Assembly (NCBI GenBank): GCA_005843835.1
Contig: SZXZ01000112.1
Location: forward strand, 1-51,213
Origin: Chlorobium sp.
GTDB lineage: Bacteria; Bacteroidota; Chlorobiia; Chlorobiales; Chlorobiaceae
Length of the DNA: 51,213 nt
Direction of reading: 5' to 3'
Below, piece after piece: positions 6,719-16,106 of the stretch (positions are counted from its first letter, which is position 1; each line of letters starts with the position of its first letter). Under the pieces are notes generated by a model. The model was not told where the DNA came from and did not search any database. It was given only the letters and a program-made list of their open reading frames with translations. Position numbers and translations under genes: made by a program.

Positions 6719-9187
6719 TCATACATCGTCCTTATTAAGGATGTTATGGACTGTCCTGAGTAGCGATTTGAATGAGAATGGCTTCTGAATAAAATTGATT
6801 CTTTCGTAGAGCTCGCTATAGGGTAAAAAAACATCGGTCGTGTATCCTGACATGAATATTGTTTTCAGGTGAGGAATGGTTGCCTGAAGAGTATTGGATA
6901 GTTCTGATCCGTTCATTTCAGGCATAACTACATCAGTCAATAGCAGGTCAATGCCACCATCGTGTTTATCGGCAAGCCGAATAGCTTCGCGTGGACTTGT
7001 CGTAGAAAGAACCATATATCCCTTTTCTTCGAGCATGCGCTGGCTGAGGTGAAGGATATCAGGTTCATCCTCAACAAGGAGAATTGTTTCTTTGCCGTAA
7101 GGTATTGACGGGTCATCCTGATCACTGTCATCGTTATCGGTATAACCCCTGTGACGCGGGAGATAAATTGTGAAGGTGGTCCCGATGTTCGGTTCACTCT
7201 TAAAGTCGATATAACCGTTGTTCTGTTTGACAAGACCGTACACTGTCGATAACCCTAAACCTGTACCATTTCCCTCTGTTTTAGTGGTATAAAAAGGTTC
7301 AAATATATGGAGCAGATGCTCTTTTTCTATACCGCATCCATTATCGGCAACAGAAAGCGTGACATACTCTCCGGGAACCTTGCAGGGAGAGAGGGTAGAA
7401 CATTCCACTTTGTCGACACTGATAATTGCTGTCTTGATGGTAATTTCACCATTACCGGCAATCGCGTCACGAGAATTAATGCAAAGGTTCACGAGAATCT
7501 GGTCGACCTGCGATGGATCAACTTTGATCATGGTATTGTGACTGTCGGGCAGCCATATCATGGAAATATTTTCGCCAATCAGCACTCTCAGCATTGTAAG
7601 CATTCTTTCAATCATGGTATTCAGATTGAGCACAATAGGCATGAGAGGCTGTTTACGGGCAAAGGCCAGCAGTTGTCGGGTTAAATCTGCGGATCGCTCG
7701 GTGGCTTTGAGAATGTTCTTGAAGTTTTGAATCAGTGGTTCATGTATGGCTTGTCCTTCCATTGCCATTTCAACATTGCCGATAATTACCCCGAGCATAT
7801 TGTTGAAATCATGGGCTATACCTCCCGCAAGCTGACCGATCAGTTCCATTTTCTGGGACTGTATCAATGCTTCGCGTGTATTCTGTTCTGTAAGTTCAGA
7901 GCGTTTGCGAGCTACGATGTCCCAAGCGATATCAACAAGGGATTCAACTATTTTGATATCGTCCTGATCATAGTTTCCAGCCTTGTTTCCGACTCCGATA
8001 ACTGCAAGGACCCTGTTTCTCCGTATTACAGGTACAATAAGGGCTTGCGTGATTTTGGTATCGGTCGGCTGAGTCACTCCCTTGCATATGAATTCACCGC
8101 CATCATGATATATTATTGCCCTCTGATCCCTTAGAGATTCAGTCCAGATTTCTTTTTCTTTCGGCTGAAAGCGGGCTCCCCTTCTGGTCGTTTTGTGAAT
8201 TGCGGTTATGGGACCAGTTGACCATGTTTGCATTGAAATTGTATTCTGGTCCTCATCAACAAGATGGAAAAAGCCTATAGAGCTATCTGTCATTCGCTCA
8301 ACCTCTTCAATGGTGAGTTTCAGCAATTGTTTCACTGAGTTTGTCTCAGCAAGTTCTAATAACCGGATACGGAATGTGATGAAGGATTCGTAGCGCTTGC
8401 GTTCGGTGATATCGTGAATAATCGCGTAGAGGATCTCTTTACCTTCTACATCAATTTTGTTGCTGAAAACCTCAACGTCGCGGACAGAACCGTCGGACCG
8501 GTGATGAGAAAATATAAATCGGTTCTGTCTGGTGGATCTTATTTTTTCAAAATTGTTTGAGATTATTTCGGATGGTATAATATTGATCTGCTGAATGTTC
8601 ATCCGTTTGAGCTCTTCGATTGACCATCCATAAAAGTCTGCTGCGGAATGATTGGCATCAATAATATTGCCTGTTTCCGGGTCAATGAGAACCTTGATTG
8701 CGGCGTGATGTTCAAACAGTTTTTTGAATCTGTCCTCACTTCGGCTCAATGCCTGCTCAGCTTTCTTTCGCTGGGAAATATCCATCCCCAATCCAATAAC
8801 AAAAGGGACTCCCTGGATGGTTATTCTTCGTCCAGTGATTAGCCGCCAGCAGACTTCAGGTCCACCATGTATAAGTGCCCTGACCTCTACATGCTCTTCT
8901 GAACCCTGGGTCAGTATCTTTTTTATTTTTTCGGTGATGAGCAGTCGATCATCCGGATGAAAAAAATCAAGCACATTAGTACCTGCCATCTGTTGTTCGG
9001 GCTTGCCGGATATTTCGTCGCGCAAAAATGCGTTCCACCTCACAAGCTTCCCATCGGCATCAAGCATATAAAATGAACCGTGTATAGAATCTATAACTGT
9101 CTGGCTGAAAAAATACTCCTGCTCTGCGGTCAAATGCAGATTGCTGAGTTCCTGCCAATCTCTTTTTTTCATCGGGCTGTTCGTCAT
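6719..9187 (-). CDS. Hybrid sensor histidine kinase (PAS-PAS-GAF-HisKA-HATPase-REC)
   Basis: An 822-residue cytoplasmic signalling protein with no membrane helices. Domains in order: PAS (about 25-140), a second PAS (150-265, ending DITERK), GAF (about 275-425), the dimerisation/phosphoacceptor helix with His459 in GGIAHDFNNMLG, an HATPase domain with the N-box NLCINSRDAI near 567-576, G1 DNGCGI and G2 GNGTGLGLS, and a receiver domain (700-822) with phosphoacceptor Asp752 (LLTDVVMPEMNG) and Lys802. The HDFNN phosphoacceptor box is that of the NtrB-like/hybrid class. The signal is probably a small molecule, oxygen or redox sensed by PAS/GAF, which is not deducible here. No separate response-regulator gene is next to it, so the output must go elsewhere. 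Confidence 0.92.
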   Translation of the reverse strand: MTNSPMKKRDWQELSNLHLTAEQEYFFSQTVIDSIHGSFYMLDADGKLVRWNAFLRDEISGKPEQQMAGTNVLDFFHPDDRLLITEKIKKILTQGSEEHVEVRALIHGGPEVCWRLITGRRITIQGVPFVIGLGMDISQRKKAEQALSRSEDRFKKLFEHHAAIKVLIDPETGNIIDANHSAADFYGWSIEELKRMNIQQINIIPSEIISNNFEKIRSTRQNRFIFSHHRSDGSVRDVEVFSNKIDVEGKEILYAIIHDITERKRYESFITFRIRLLELAETNSVKQLLKLTIEEVERMTDSSIGFFHLVDEDQNTISMQTWSTGPITAIHKTTRRGARFQPKEKEIWTESLRDQRAIIYHDGGEFICKGVTQPTDTKITQALIVPVIRRNRVLAVIGVGNKAGNYDQDDIKIVESLVDIAWDIVARKRSELTEQNTREALIQSQKMELIGQLAGGIAHDFNNMLGVIIGNVEMAMEGQAIHEPLIQNFKNILKATERSADLTRQLLAFARKQPLMPIVLNLNTMIERMLTMLRVLIGENISMIWLPDSHNTMIKVDPSQVDQILVNLCINSRDAIAGNGEITIKTAIISVDKVECSTLSPCKVPGEYVTLSVADNGCGIEKEHLLHIFEPFYTTKTEGNGTGLGLSTVYGLVKQNNGYIDFKSEPNIGTTFTIYLPRHRGYTDNDDSDQDDPSIPYGKETILLVEDEPDILHLSQRMLEEKGYMVLSTTSPREAIRLADKHDGGIDLLLTDVVMPEMNGSELSNTLQATIPHLKTIFMSGYTTDVFLPYSELYERINFIQKPFSFKSLLRTVHNILNKDDV

Positions 9188-9491
9188 AAAAAGAATCTGG
9201 TATACAGTAAAAATTAATCTTATCCCTTTAACGGAAACTCTATCCCAGTCAATCGCCTGTCTATCGAAATCTTTCAGGAAAAACCCTGGAGGTAGAAAAA
9301 AACTTACAAGTGATACATAGCATTGGTTTTAGTTGATTCTAACCTGTCGGGTTACCAATATATGCTACGTCTATACTTATGAAAATCATGGAAAACATAA
9401 AAACCACCTAAACGAGAATATAATGTTTTCCTAAATGGAACGAATAATTTTATCCCACTGCACCCGGCACACTCATGTCGGTTTTATCGTT
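9188..9491. other. Intergenic region between the kinase and rmuC genes
   Basis: There is no open frame worth calling on either strand. The region is A/T-rich and presumably holds the promoter of the histidine kinase gene, read to the left, and the end of rmuC. A weak interrupted repeat (ATTGGT 9322-9327 with ACCAAT 9354-9359) is present but is too short to interpret. Confidence 0.5.
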
Positions 9492-10760
9492 TTATGATTG
9501 ATCCTCATTGTCATCATCGGAAATGTCGGGTTCTGCAAGTTCCGGAATGAGGAGTTTCACTTCGGCTGCATCCAGAGACTCTACGCTTCTGAGCTTGCGC
9601 TGAATAGCTTTTGTGCGTTTACCCATGACATCATCCAGCTGGTTGAGGCCGGTTTGTATATTTTTTTGCGCCTTTTGCATGAGTCCGCCGAAATTTTCGA
9701 ACTCTGTTTTAACAGCACCGAGTACTCGCCATACCTCACTGCTTCTTTTTTGGATAGCAAGGGTTCTAAATCCTATATGAAGACTGTTTAAGATAGCTGC
9801 GAGTGTTGTAGGGCCGGTTACCACTATTTTGTAATTGCGCTGCAGGTCGTCCAGTAAACTTGCTTTGCGAACAACTTCTGCGTAAATGCCTTCAAACGGC
9901 AGAAACATAATTGCAAAATCTGTAGTGTGTGGAGGTGCGAGGTATTTGTCGCCGATTTCCTTTGCCATTTTTCGAATGGTAGCATCAAGGTTTTTTTGAG
10001 CCGTTTCTATTTCTGTAAGGTCACCTCGATCATAAGCTGCCTGCAATTGTTCGTAGACGTCTTTTGGAAATTTTGCATCGACCGGCAACCAGACCTGAGA
10101 ATTGTCTTCGTCTCCACCTGGCAGTTTAATGGCAAACTCAACAAGATCGTTGCTTCCGGGTCTGGTCTTTACATTAGCCTGATACTGGTCGGGAGCTAGT
10201 ACCTGTTCGAGGAGCATGGATAGCTGAACTTCGCCGATGCCGCCTCTCATTTTTACATTGCTGAGAACTTTTTTCAGGCCTCCTACGTCCTGGGCTAACG
10301 TTTGCATTTCGCCAAGGCCTTTCTGAACTTCAATCAATTGCTTCCCTACTGTTTCGAAGCTCTGCCCCAATCGGTCGCTCAGTGTTTTTTCGAGCTTTTC
10401 CTCGACTGTTACACGAATACTTTCAAGTTTCTTTTCGGTATTCTGTACGAGATCAGCTTGTTTTTTGCTGAGGTCATCAAATTTTTCCCTCTGAAGGTCG
10501 TTGAATGATTTGACATTTTTTTCGAATGAGTCCTGAAATAACTTAAACCTGCTGTTTTGATCTATAGCAAAATCTTTGAGGGTTTTATTTAATTCGTCGC
10601 GATTGTCTTTAGCGATACCTGAGAATTCCTGACGGTTGAGACTGAAATCCTGTTTTAAGTTTGCCTCTATACTGGCAAGATTTTTTTGCAGAACAAGCAT
10701 CGCATGGATAAGTGAAATGAGCAACAGGAGAACGATGATAACAAGTAGTATTATTTCCAT
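9492..10760 (-). CDS. rmuC: RmuC family DNA recombination protein
   Basis: A 422-residue protein with an N-terminal membrane anchor (residues 3-22), a long charged coiled coil (about 25-150) and the RmuC nuclease-like domain (about 165-385). The domain contains the recognisable VWLPVDAKFPKDVYEQL and IAIMFLPFEGIYAEV-type segments (here TDFAIMFLPFEGIYAEVV) and the TGPTTLAAILNSLHIGFRTL stretch. In E. coli, loss of RmuC raises inversion at short inverted repeats; the molecular activity is not fully settled. The start ATG 10760 is followed at once by the hydrophobic anchor, as in the family. The acidic tail (DISDDDNEDQS) is unremarkable. The gene stands alone and is divergent from the metallopeptidase gene. 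Confidence 0.93.
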   Translation of the reverse strand: MEIILLVIIVLLLLISLIHAMLVLQKNLASIEANLKQDFSLNRQEFSGIAKDNRDELNKTLKDFAIDQNSRFKLFQDSFEKNVKSFNDLQREKFDDLSKKQADLVQNTEKKLESIRVTVEEKLEKTLSDRLGQSFETVGKQLIEVQKGLGEMQTLAQDVGGLKKVLSNVKMRGGIGEVQLSMLLEQVLAPDQYQANVKTRPGSNDLVEFAIKLPGGDEDNSQVWLPVDAKFPKDVYEQLQAAYDRGDLTEIETAQKNLDATIRKMAKEIGDKYLAPPHTTDFAIMFLPFEGIYAEVVRKASLLDDLQRNYKIVVTGPTTLAAILNSLHIGFRTLAIQKRSSEVWRVLGAVKTEFENFGGLMQKAQKNIQTGLNQLDDVMGKRTKAIQRKLRSVESLDAAEVKLLIPELAEPDISDDDNEDQS

Positions 10761-11047
10761 GGTACGTTGATTTTTAGGGAAAGATACATGTCACTCCAAA
10801 GCACAATACAAGGGTAATGTAGAGTACGGGATAGGACAAAACCTGTCTGAAGTGCCTTATAATTACGAGAATTTATTGAGTAGCAGCAAGAAAGATACAA
10901 ACCATTATTTTTGTGTCCGGGCAGGGTAAATATGTTTAATATGTGCGGGCACTGATGTATCTTGGCTTTGGAACCTTTTTTTTGGGTTTCAGTGTTATGT
11001 TGAGTGTAGTTAACGATAGTTGCGCAAACGATAATTATTATACAGCC

Positions 11048-11740
11048 ATGTATTTAGATCCAATGTATTTCGTTTTTGCCCTGCCGCCGATGGCTCTGGG
11101 GCTATGGGCTCAGTTTAAGGTAAAATCAGCTTTTAAAAAATATTCGCAGGTACGAACTCAGACAGGAATAAACGGTGCAGAAGCTGCCAGACGTATTCTT
11201 CTGCGTGGTGGCCTTGGGAATGTAACCATTGAAACTGCTGAAGGAATGCTTTCTGACCATTATGATCCGCGCAGCAAGGCTTTGCGTCTGAGTGCTGACG
11301 TATTCAACCTGCCGAGCATTGCATCTGTAGGTGTTGCTGCTCATGAAGCAGGACACGCGCTTCAGGATAAAACAGGGTATATGCCTCTGCAATTGCGTTC
11401 TGTTATGGTACCGGCGGTATCAATAGGCAGTAATCTCGGCCCTATTATCTTTATGGCGGGCATGTTCCTTGCCGGTACGCTCGGCACTACTCTTGCATGG
11501 GCCGGTATAATGCTTTTTGGTGCAACTGCACTTTTTGCTCTGGTGACTCTGCCTGTGGAATTTGATGCCAGCCGCCGAGCTAAGGAGCTGCTTGTTTCAC
11601 AGGGAATTGTGTCAAGTGCCGAGATGAAGGGGGTGAACGCCGTTCTGGATGCTGCTGCGCTGACCTATGTTGCTGCTGCTGCTCAGGCGATTACGCAGTT
11701 GCTCTACTTCCTCACCGTGATGAACCGTCGTAATTCGTAA
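11048..11740 (+). CDS. YugP-type membrane zinc metallopeptidase
   Basis: A 230-residue membrane protease of the YugP/Zn_peptidase_2 family. It shows the zinc motif HEAGH (His99, Glu100, His103 counted from ATG 11048), the family N terminus MYLDPMYFVFALPPMALGLWAQ (membrane helix), the conserved KVKSAFKKYSQV and GAEAARRIL segments, two more helices after the zinc motif, and the LPVEFDASRRAKELL region. The frame stays open upstream to a GTG at 10943, which would add a hydrophobic 35-residue leader. I prefer 11048 because family members start exactly at this DPxY segment and are about 225-232 residues long. The ribosome site before 11048 is weak, so the start stays uncertain. The substrate is unknown. 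The amino acid permease gene follows 24 bases downstream. Confidence 0.88.
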   Translation: MYLDPMYFVFALPPMALGLWAQFKVKSAFKKYSQVRTQTGINGAEAARRILLRGGLGNVTIETAEGMLSDHYDPRSKALRLSADVFNLPSIASVGVAAHEAGHALQDKTGYMPLQLRSVMVPAVSIGSNLGPIIFMAGMFLAGTLGTTLAWAGIMLFGATALFALVTLPVEFDASRRAKELLVSQGIVSSAEMKGVNAVLDAAALTYVAAAAQAITQLLYFLTVMNRRNS

Positions 11741-11764
11741 ATCAGTAACCTATCCCTTCAGCAC

Positions 11765-13258
11765 TTGAAAAACAGTTTCAAAAAGAAACCTCTTGCGCTG
11801 CTGCTTGAGGAAATGAAAAGCGAGCATAGATTAAACCGGGTTCTCGGACCGGTTGCACTGACCAGTCTTGGAGTGGGAGCTATTATAGGTACAGGAATTT
11901 TTGTACTTATCGGTGTGGCGGCTCACGACAAGGCCGGGCCGGCAGTAAGTCTTTCGTTTGCCCTTGCAGGTCTGGCCTGTATTTTTGCGGCTCTCTGTTA
12001 TGCGGAGTTTGCTTCTATGGTGCCTGTTGCCGGTTCGGCATATACCTATGCTTATGCAACTCTCGGAGAGCTGTTTGCGTGGATTATAGGATGGGATCTT
12101 ATTTTGGAATATGGTGTGGCATCGGCAACGGTAGCGCATGGATGGTCGCACTACTTTCAGGATTTTATAGGGATTTTCGGGCTTGGGGTTCCCAAACTCT
12201 TTGCTAACGCACCACTTGACTTTGATCCAAAAACCGGGATCATGAGTCTGACCGGTGCCTGGCTTGATTTACCGGCCGTTCTCATAACTTTTGCCGTAAC
12301 AGCTATTCTGGTAAAGGGAATCAAGGAGAGTGCAAGATTCAACGCGGGTATGGTGATTGTAAAAGTCGCTATAGTACTGCTGGTTATCGTACTCGGGGCA
12401 ATGTATGTAAACCCTGCCAACTGGAAACCTTTTGCTCCTTTCGGCTATTCGGGGCTCAGTATTTTCGGACATACTATTCTAGGAGAAACAACTCCGGGTG
12501 GAGCTCCTGTCGGGGTGCTTGCAGGTGCCGCAATGATTTTTTTTGCCTATATAGGCTTTGATTCCATTTCAACCCATGCCGAGGAAGCCCGTAACCCTCA
12601 AAGGGATATCCCTATTGCTCTCATAAGTTCGCTGGTTATCTGCACCCTGCTTTATATAGCTGTTGCCATGGTCATAACCGGCATGGTACCTTATAATCAA
12701 ATCAATATTGACGCTCCGGTTTCGAATGCGTTCAAGCAGGTTGGAATCGGTTGGGCTCAGATGGTTATTTCGCTTGGAGCGATTACTGGCATCACTTCTG
12801 TATTGCTTGTCATGATGCTCAGCCAGCCCAGGATTTTTCTTGCCATGGCCAGGGATGGCCTGCTGCCAAAATCTTTTTTTGGGGCTATTCATGAAAAATT
12901 CAGAACACCATGGAAATCAACCATTCTTACCGGTGGTTTTGTTGCGGTTCTCGGAGCATTGCTTCCGTTACGACTGCTTGCGGAACTGGTCAACATCGGT
13001 ACCTTGTTTGCCTTTGTAATCGTCTGTTCTGCTGTTCTCATTATGAGAAAGAAACATCCTGAGGCTGAGCGTCCATTCAGAGCTCCGTTTGTCCCGTTTG
13101 TGCCGTTTGCCGGTATTTTCACCTGCCTCGTCCTTATGCTTTCGTTGCCTGCTGAAAACTGGATACGTCTTTTCGTATGGCTTCTTATAGGGTTTGTTAT
13201 CTATTATTTCTATGGCCGCAAACATAGCGTTCTCAATAACCATAACATTACAAAGTAG
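11765..13258 (+). CDS. APC superfamily amino acid permease (cationic amino acid transporter type)
   Basis: A 497-residue inner-membrane transporter with about 12 helices. It opens with the family signature LGPVALTSLGVGAIIGTGIFVLIG and contains the EARNPQRDIPIALISSL segment after helix 6 that marks the YfnA/CAT subfamily (EEARNPQRDIPI), as well as RIFLAMARDGLLPKSF. The start is a TTG at 11765; it yields the family-like N terminus (FKKKPLALLLEEMKSEHRLNRVLG), whereas the first ATG (11813) would cut this off. No clear Shine-Dalgarno sequence is present. The substrate is probably one or more amino acids, but specificity is not readable. It lies between the peptidase gene (24 bases) and the SDR gene (8 bases), suggesting one transcript. 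Confidence 0.9.
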   Translation: MKNSFKKKPLALLLEEMKSEHRLNRVLGPVALTSLGVGAIIGTGIFVLIGVAAHDKAGPAVSLSFALAGLACIFAALCYAEFASMVPVAGSAYTYAYATLGELFAWIIGWDLILEYGVASATVAHGWSHYFQDFIGIFGLGVPKLFANAPLDFDPKTGIMSLTGAWLDLPAVLITFAVTAILVKGIKESARFNAGMVIVKVAIVLLVIVLGAMYVNPANWKPFAPFGYSGLSIFGHTILGETTPGGAPVGVLAGAAMIFFAYIGFDSISTHAEEARNPQRDIPIALISSLVICTLLYIAVAMVITGMVPYNQINIDAPVSNAFKQVGIGWAQMVISLGAITGITSVLLVMMLSQPRIFLAMARDGLLPKSFFGAIHEKFRTPWKSTILTGGFVAVLGALLPLRLLAELVNIGTLFAFVIVCSAVLIMRKKHPEAERPFRAPFVPFVPFAGIFTCLVLMLSLPAENWIRLFVWLLIGFVIYYFYGRKHSVLNNHNITK

Positions 13259-13266
13259 ACTGAGCG

Positions 13267-13968
13267 ATGAACAGTAAGGTATTTGTTATTACCGGAGCTT
13301 CAACTGGAATTGGCGAATCGACGGCCAGGCGCGCTGTTGAAAGCGGGTTCAATGTTGTGCTTGCTGCCCGATCTACCGATAAACTTGAACGCTTGCGGGA
13401 TGAACTTGGCCACGACAGTGCACTTGCCATAACCTGTGATGTCGCGAACTGGGAATCGCAACAGATGATGGTTCAGCAAACGTTGCAACATTTTGGAAGA
13501 ATTGACGTTGTTTTTGCCAATGCCGGCTTCTCAAAAGGTTCGACTTTTTACGGTGGTGAGGATAAACCTGACGAATGGAAAGAAATGGTGATGGTTAACG
13601 TATTTGGTGCTGCCGTTACAGCACGGCTGACTCTGCCTGAGCTGGTAAAATATGGTGGCCATTTTCTGATAACCGGCTCTGTGGTGGGACGTGTGACCTC
13701 AATAAGAAATCTTTACTCGGCAACCAAATGGGCTGTTACGGGTATGGCTCAGGCTATACGCAATGAAATGGTGGGAACGGGAATCCGGGTGACACTGGTT
13801 GAGCCGGGAATTGTTGATACTCCATTCTGGGATCATTTACAAAAACCTGACGACGCGAAAGAATTGCAGCCTGATGATATTGCCCGCGCTGTTATGTTTG
13901 CCGTTCTCCAGCCACCGCATGTCGACGTCAATGACATTCTGATAAGACCTACCGGACAGACCCATTAG
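13267..13968 (+). CDS. Short-chain dehydrogenase/reductase
   Basis: A 233-residue classical SDR. It has the nucleotide-binding TGASTGIG (residues 9-16), the NAG motif (85-87) and the catalytic triad Ser138, Tyr150 and Lys154 (YSATK). An Arg at 35 after beta-2 (LAARS) suggests NADP(H) preference, as is common in the family. Sequences such as VEPGIVDTPFW near the end resemble YdfG/clavaldehyde-like SDRs of broad specificity, so the substrate cannot be stated. The start ATG 13267 lies 8 bases after the permease stop, so the gene is probably co-transcribed with it. Confidence 0.9.
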   Translation: MNSKVFVITGASTGIGESTARRAVESGFNVVLAARSTDKLERLRDELGHDSALAITCDVANWESQQMMVQQTLQHFGRIDVVFANAGFSKGSTFYGGEDKPDEWKEMVMVNVFGAAVTARLTLPELVKYGGHFLITGSVVGRVTSIRNLYSATKWAVTGMAQAIRNEMVGTGIRVTLVEPGIVDTPFWDHLQKPDDAKELQPDDIARAVMFAVLQPPHVDVNDILIRPTGQTH

Positions 13969-14021
13969 ACACTCGCCTCCAGTAATATTATTTTCGGGAA
14001 CCTCGTCCTTTCTGTGGAGTT

Positions 14022-14672
14022 ATGCTTATTACATTTGAAGGAATAGATGGCGCAGGAAAGTCAACGCAGATTAAAAAACTGGTTTCTTTTTTGACCTCAG
14101 CAAACTGTGAAGTGATCACCTTAAGGGAACCGGGCGGCACTGAGGTAGCTGAAAAAATCCGAAATATTCTGCTTGAAAGCCGCCACGACATAAGCCCGAC
14201 AGGTGAACTGCTCCTTTTTTCGGCAAGCAGAGCCGAGCTGGTCCGTGAAGTTATCGAGCCGGCATTGAAGGCTCGGAAAATTGTTATACTTGATCGTTTT
14301 TTTGACTCGACAACCGCTTATCAGGGATATGGTCGAGGAATTGACCTTAAGGTGCTGGAGTCAATCATTTCCATTTCGACTTGCGGGATTACACCTGATA
14401 TTACCTTTTATCTTGATATTGTGCCGGAAGTGGCATTTGGAAGAAAATTTTCCAAGACATCTCTCCCTCTGGTGTTTGACCAGAGTGAGCCTGATCGCAT
14501 GGAAAGTTCAGGAATTGAATTTTTCAAAAATGTCCGCCAAGGGTACCTGGAAATAATCAGATTGAATGAAGAACGGTTTGTCATCATCGATGCCCTTCTG
14601 CCGGCGAACGCGATTCACCATAAGATAACAGCTGTACTCAAGGAACGCTTCCCTCTAGAACTGCCCTCTTAA
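14022..14672 (+). CDS. tmk: Thymidylate kinase
   Basis: This 216-residue enzyme phosphorylates dTMP to dTDP in DNA precursor synthesis. The P-loop [11 protein letters not shown] lies at residues 4-14. It is followed by [15 protein letters not shown] (the dTMP-binding region), [12 protein letters not shown], and the DR(F)[14 protein letters not shown] block that carries the catalytic DR and the base-contacting Tyr. The lid region ([23 protein letters not shown]) is of the bacterial type. Length and start (ATG 14022) are standard. It is preceded by 53 bases after the SDR gene and followed by a 164-base AT-rich gap. Confidence 0.96.
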   Translation: MLITFEGIDGAGKSTQIKKLVSFLTSANCEVITLREPGGTEVAEKIRNILLESRHDISPTGELLLFSASRAELVREVIEPALKARKIVILDRFFDSTTAYQGYGRGIDLKVLESIISISTCGITPDITFYLDIVPEVAFGRKFSKTSLPLVFDQSEPDRMESSGIEFFKNVRQGYLEIIRLNEERFVIIDALLPANAIHHKITAVLKERFPLELPS

Positions 14673-14836
14673 CCCAAACAGGAAAAGAGATGGCATGTAC
14701 TGACAGGCAGAAAAAATATGTATGAATTTTATATATTACGTATTGGTTATTTGTTAAACTTTTCTGCCATTTTCGTCAAGATTTTGCTTAAATTGCAGGA
14801 CACTATACTTCATCCTCACCTCCTTACCGGTCACGC

Positions 14837-16099
14837 ATGCACGAGAGTATTCTTAAAGAACGTCAGCTGAGCACCTGTAGTACTTCTATTTCGTTGCAAG
14901 ATATCAGGACACTGAAAGAACTCTATCAGTTGAAGGCAGAAACACGAGAACTTCGGGAACCTGTAGTAAGAAATATCATTAAGCAAAGGGTTGTCGGGCA
15001 GTCTTGTGTGGAATCTTTGAAAAACGCACTTTACTCCCTGGAAACCATATATATTGATGATGACACAGGACAACGTCTCCTGCGTCTTGATGGCATGAAG
15101 CAGATTGAAGTTGATTTAACGTATGAGATAAGGGAACTTCAGAAAGATATATACTACCTTGAGTATGGCGAGGATAAATTTATTGATTATCTCGCCAAAT
15201 TTATTCCTGACTTCCGCGCATACATCAATAAGGGTGTCAGTTTTTTAAGCGGCAAGCGATTCAGCGCATTTATAACTGACCGGGACGGAACAACTAATAA
15301 CTACTGCGGTCGATACCGCTCCTCCGTACAGCCGATATATAACTCTGTCTTTCTTACCCGGTTTGCCAAGAACTGCTGTCAGTACCCCATCATCATCACT
15401 TCCGCTCCACTGAGGGATTTCGGGATTCTGAATGTTTCGATCAACCCCAGCAATACATTTGTTTACGCAGGATCCAAAGGAAGAGAGTTTATTGATCTCA
15501 ACGGAGAGTTCAACAGCTTTCCCATTGAAGACAAAAAACAGAAACTTATCCGGCTTTTAAATGACCGGATGCTTGTTCTTCTTCAAGATCCGAATTTCGA
15601 AAAATTCAATTTTATAGGCTCGGCTTTACAGATTAAATTTGGACAGACGACTGTTGCCCGTCAGGATATCAGTCATTCCATCAAAGAGGCTGAATCTGCA
15701 GCTTTTCTTGAAAAGGTTAAAGGCATCGTCCGTGAAATAGACCCGAGCGGCAAAAATTTCAGGATTGAAGATACCGGTCTTGATATTGAAATTATTTTAA
15801 CAATTGAAGGGGTTGAAGGTGAAGCACCGATCAAGGATTTTGACAAGGGTGACGGGCTTTCGTTTATATGCAGCAAGCTTGGTATGAAAGAGTCCAAGTA
15901 TTCAACGCTTGTTTGCGGTGATACACCTTCGGATATTCCGATGCTGAAAAAAGCTGTTGAGATGTTTGATGATGTCTGGGCTATTTTTGTAACAAGGGAC
16001 GAACGACTTAAGCGACAGGTTGAAGAGATTTGCCCTAACAGCTACACTGTTCCTTATCCGGATATTTTGCTGACTATTCTTGGCCTTCTCTCTCTGTGA
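14837..16099 (+). CDS. HAD phosphatase of the trehalose-phosphatase-like type
   Basis: A 420-residue cytoplasmic HAD-fold protein. Motif I is DRDGT (Asp148, Asp150), motif II ITSAP (Ser189), and motif [12 protein letters not shown] (361-370); the context resembles trehalose-6-phosphate phosphatases. The N-terminal 140 residues are a helical, charged extension that I do not recognise. The gene ends 7 bases before the likely start of the beta-phosphoglucomutase/GH65 fusion gene, so the two are very probably co-expressed and work on the same sugar phosphates. A trehalose-6-phosphate or other disaccharide-phosphate phosphatase role is an inference from fold and neighbour. The start ATG 14837 has no strong ribosome site. 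Confidence 0.75.
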   Translation: MHESILKERQLSTCSTSISLQDIRTLKELYQLKAETRELREPVVRNIIKQRVVGQSCVESLKNALYSLETIYIDDDTGQRLLRLDGMKQIEVDLTYEIRELQKDIYYLEYGEDKFIDYLAKFIPDFRAYINKGVSFLSGKRFSAFITDRDGTTNNYCGRYRSSVQPIYNSVFLTRFAKNCCQYPIIITSAPLRDFGILNVSINPSNTFVYAGSKGREFIDLNGEFNSFPIEDKKQKLIRLLNDRMLVLLQDPNFEKFNFIGSALQIKFGQTTVARQDISHSIKEAESAAFLEKVKGIVREIDPSGKNFRIEDTGLDIEIILTIEGVEGEAPIKDFDKGDGLSFICSKLGMKESKYSTLVCGDTPSDIPMLKKAVEMFDDVWAIFVTRDERLKRQVEEICPNSYTVPYPDILLTILGLLSL

Positions 16100-16106
16100 A
16101 TATAAT

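Noticed and set aside
7307-8134. Plus-strand frames of 125 and 135 codons opposite the histidine kinase
   Set aside because: Both are antisense to well-recognised kinase domains and have no ribosome sites or recognisable sequence.
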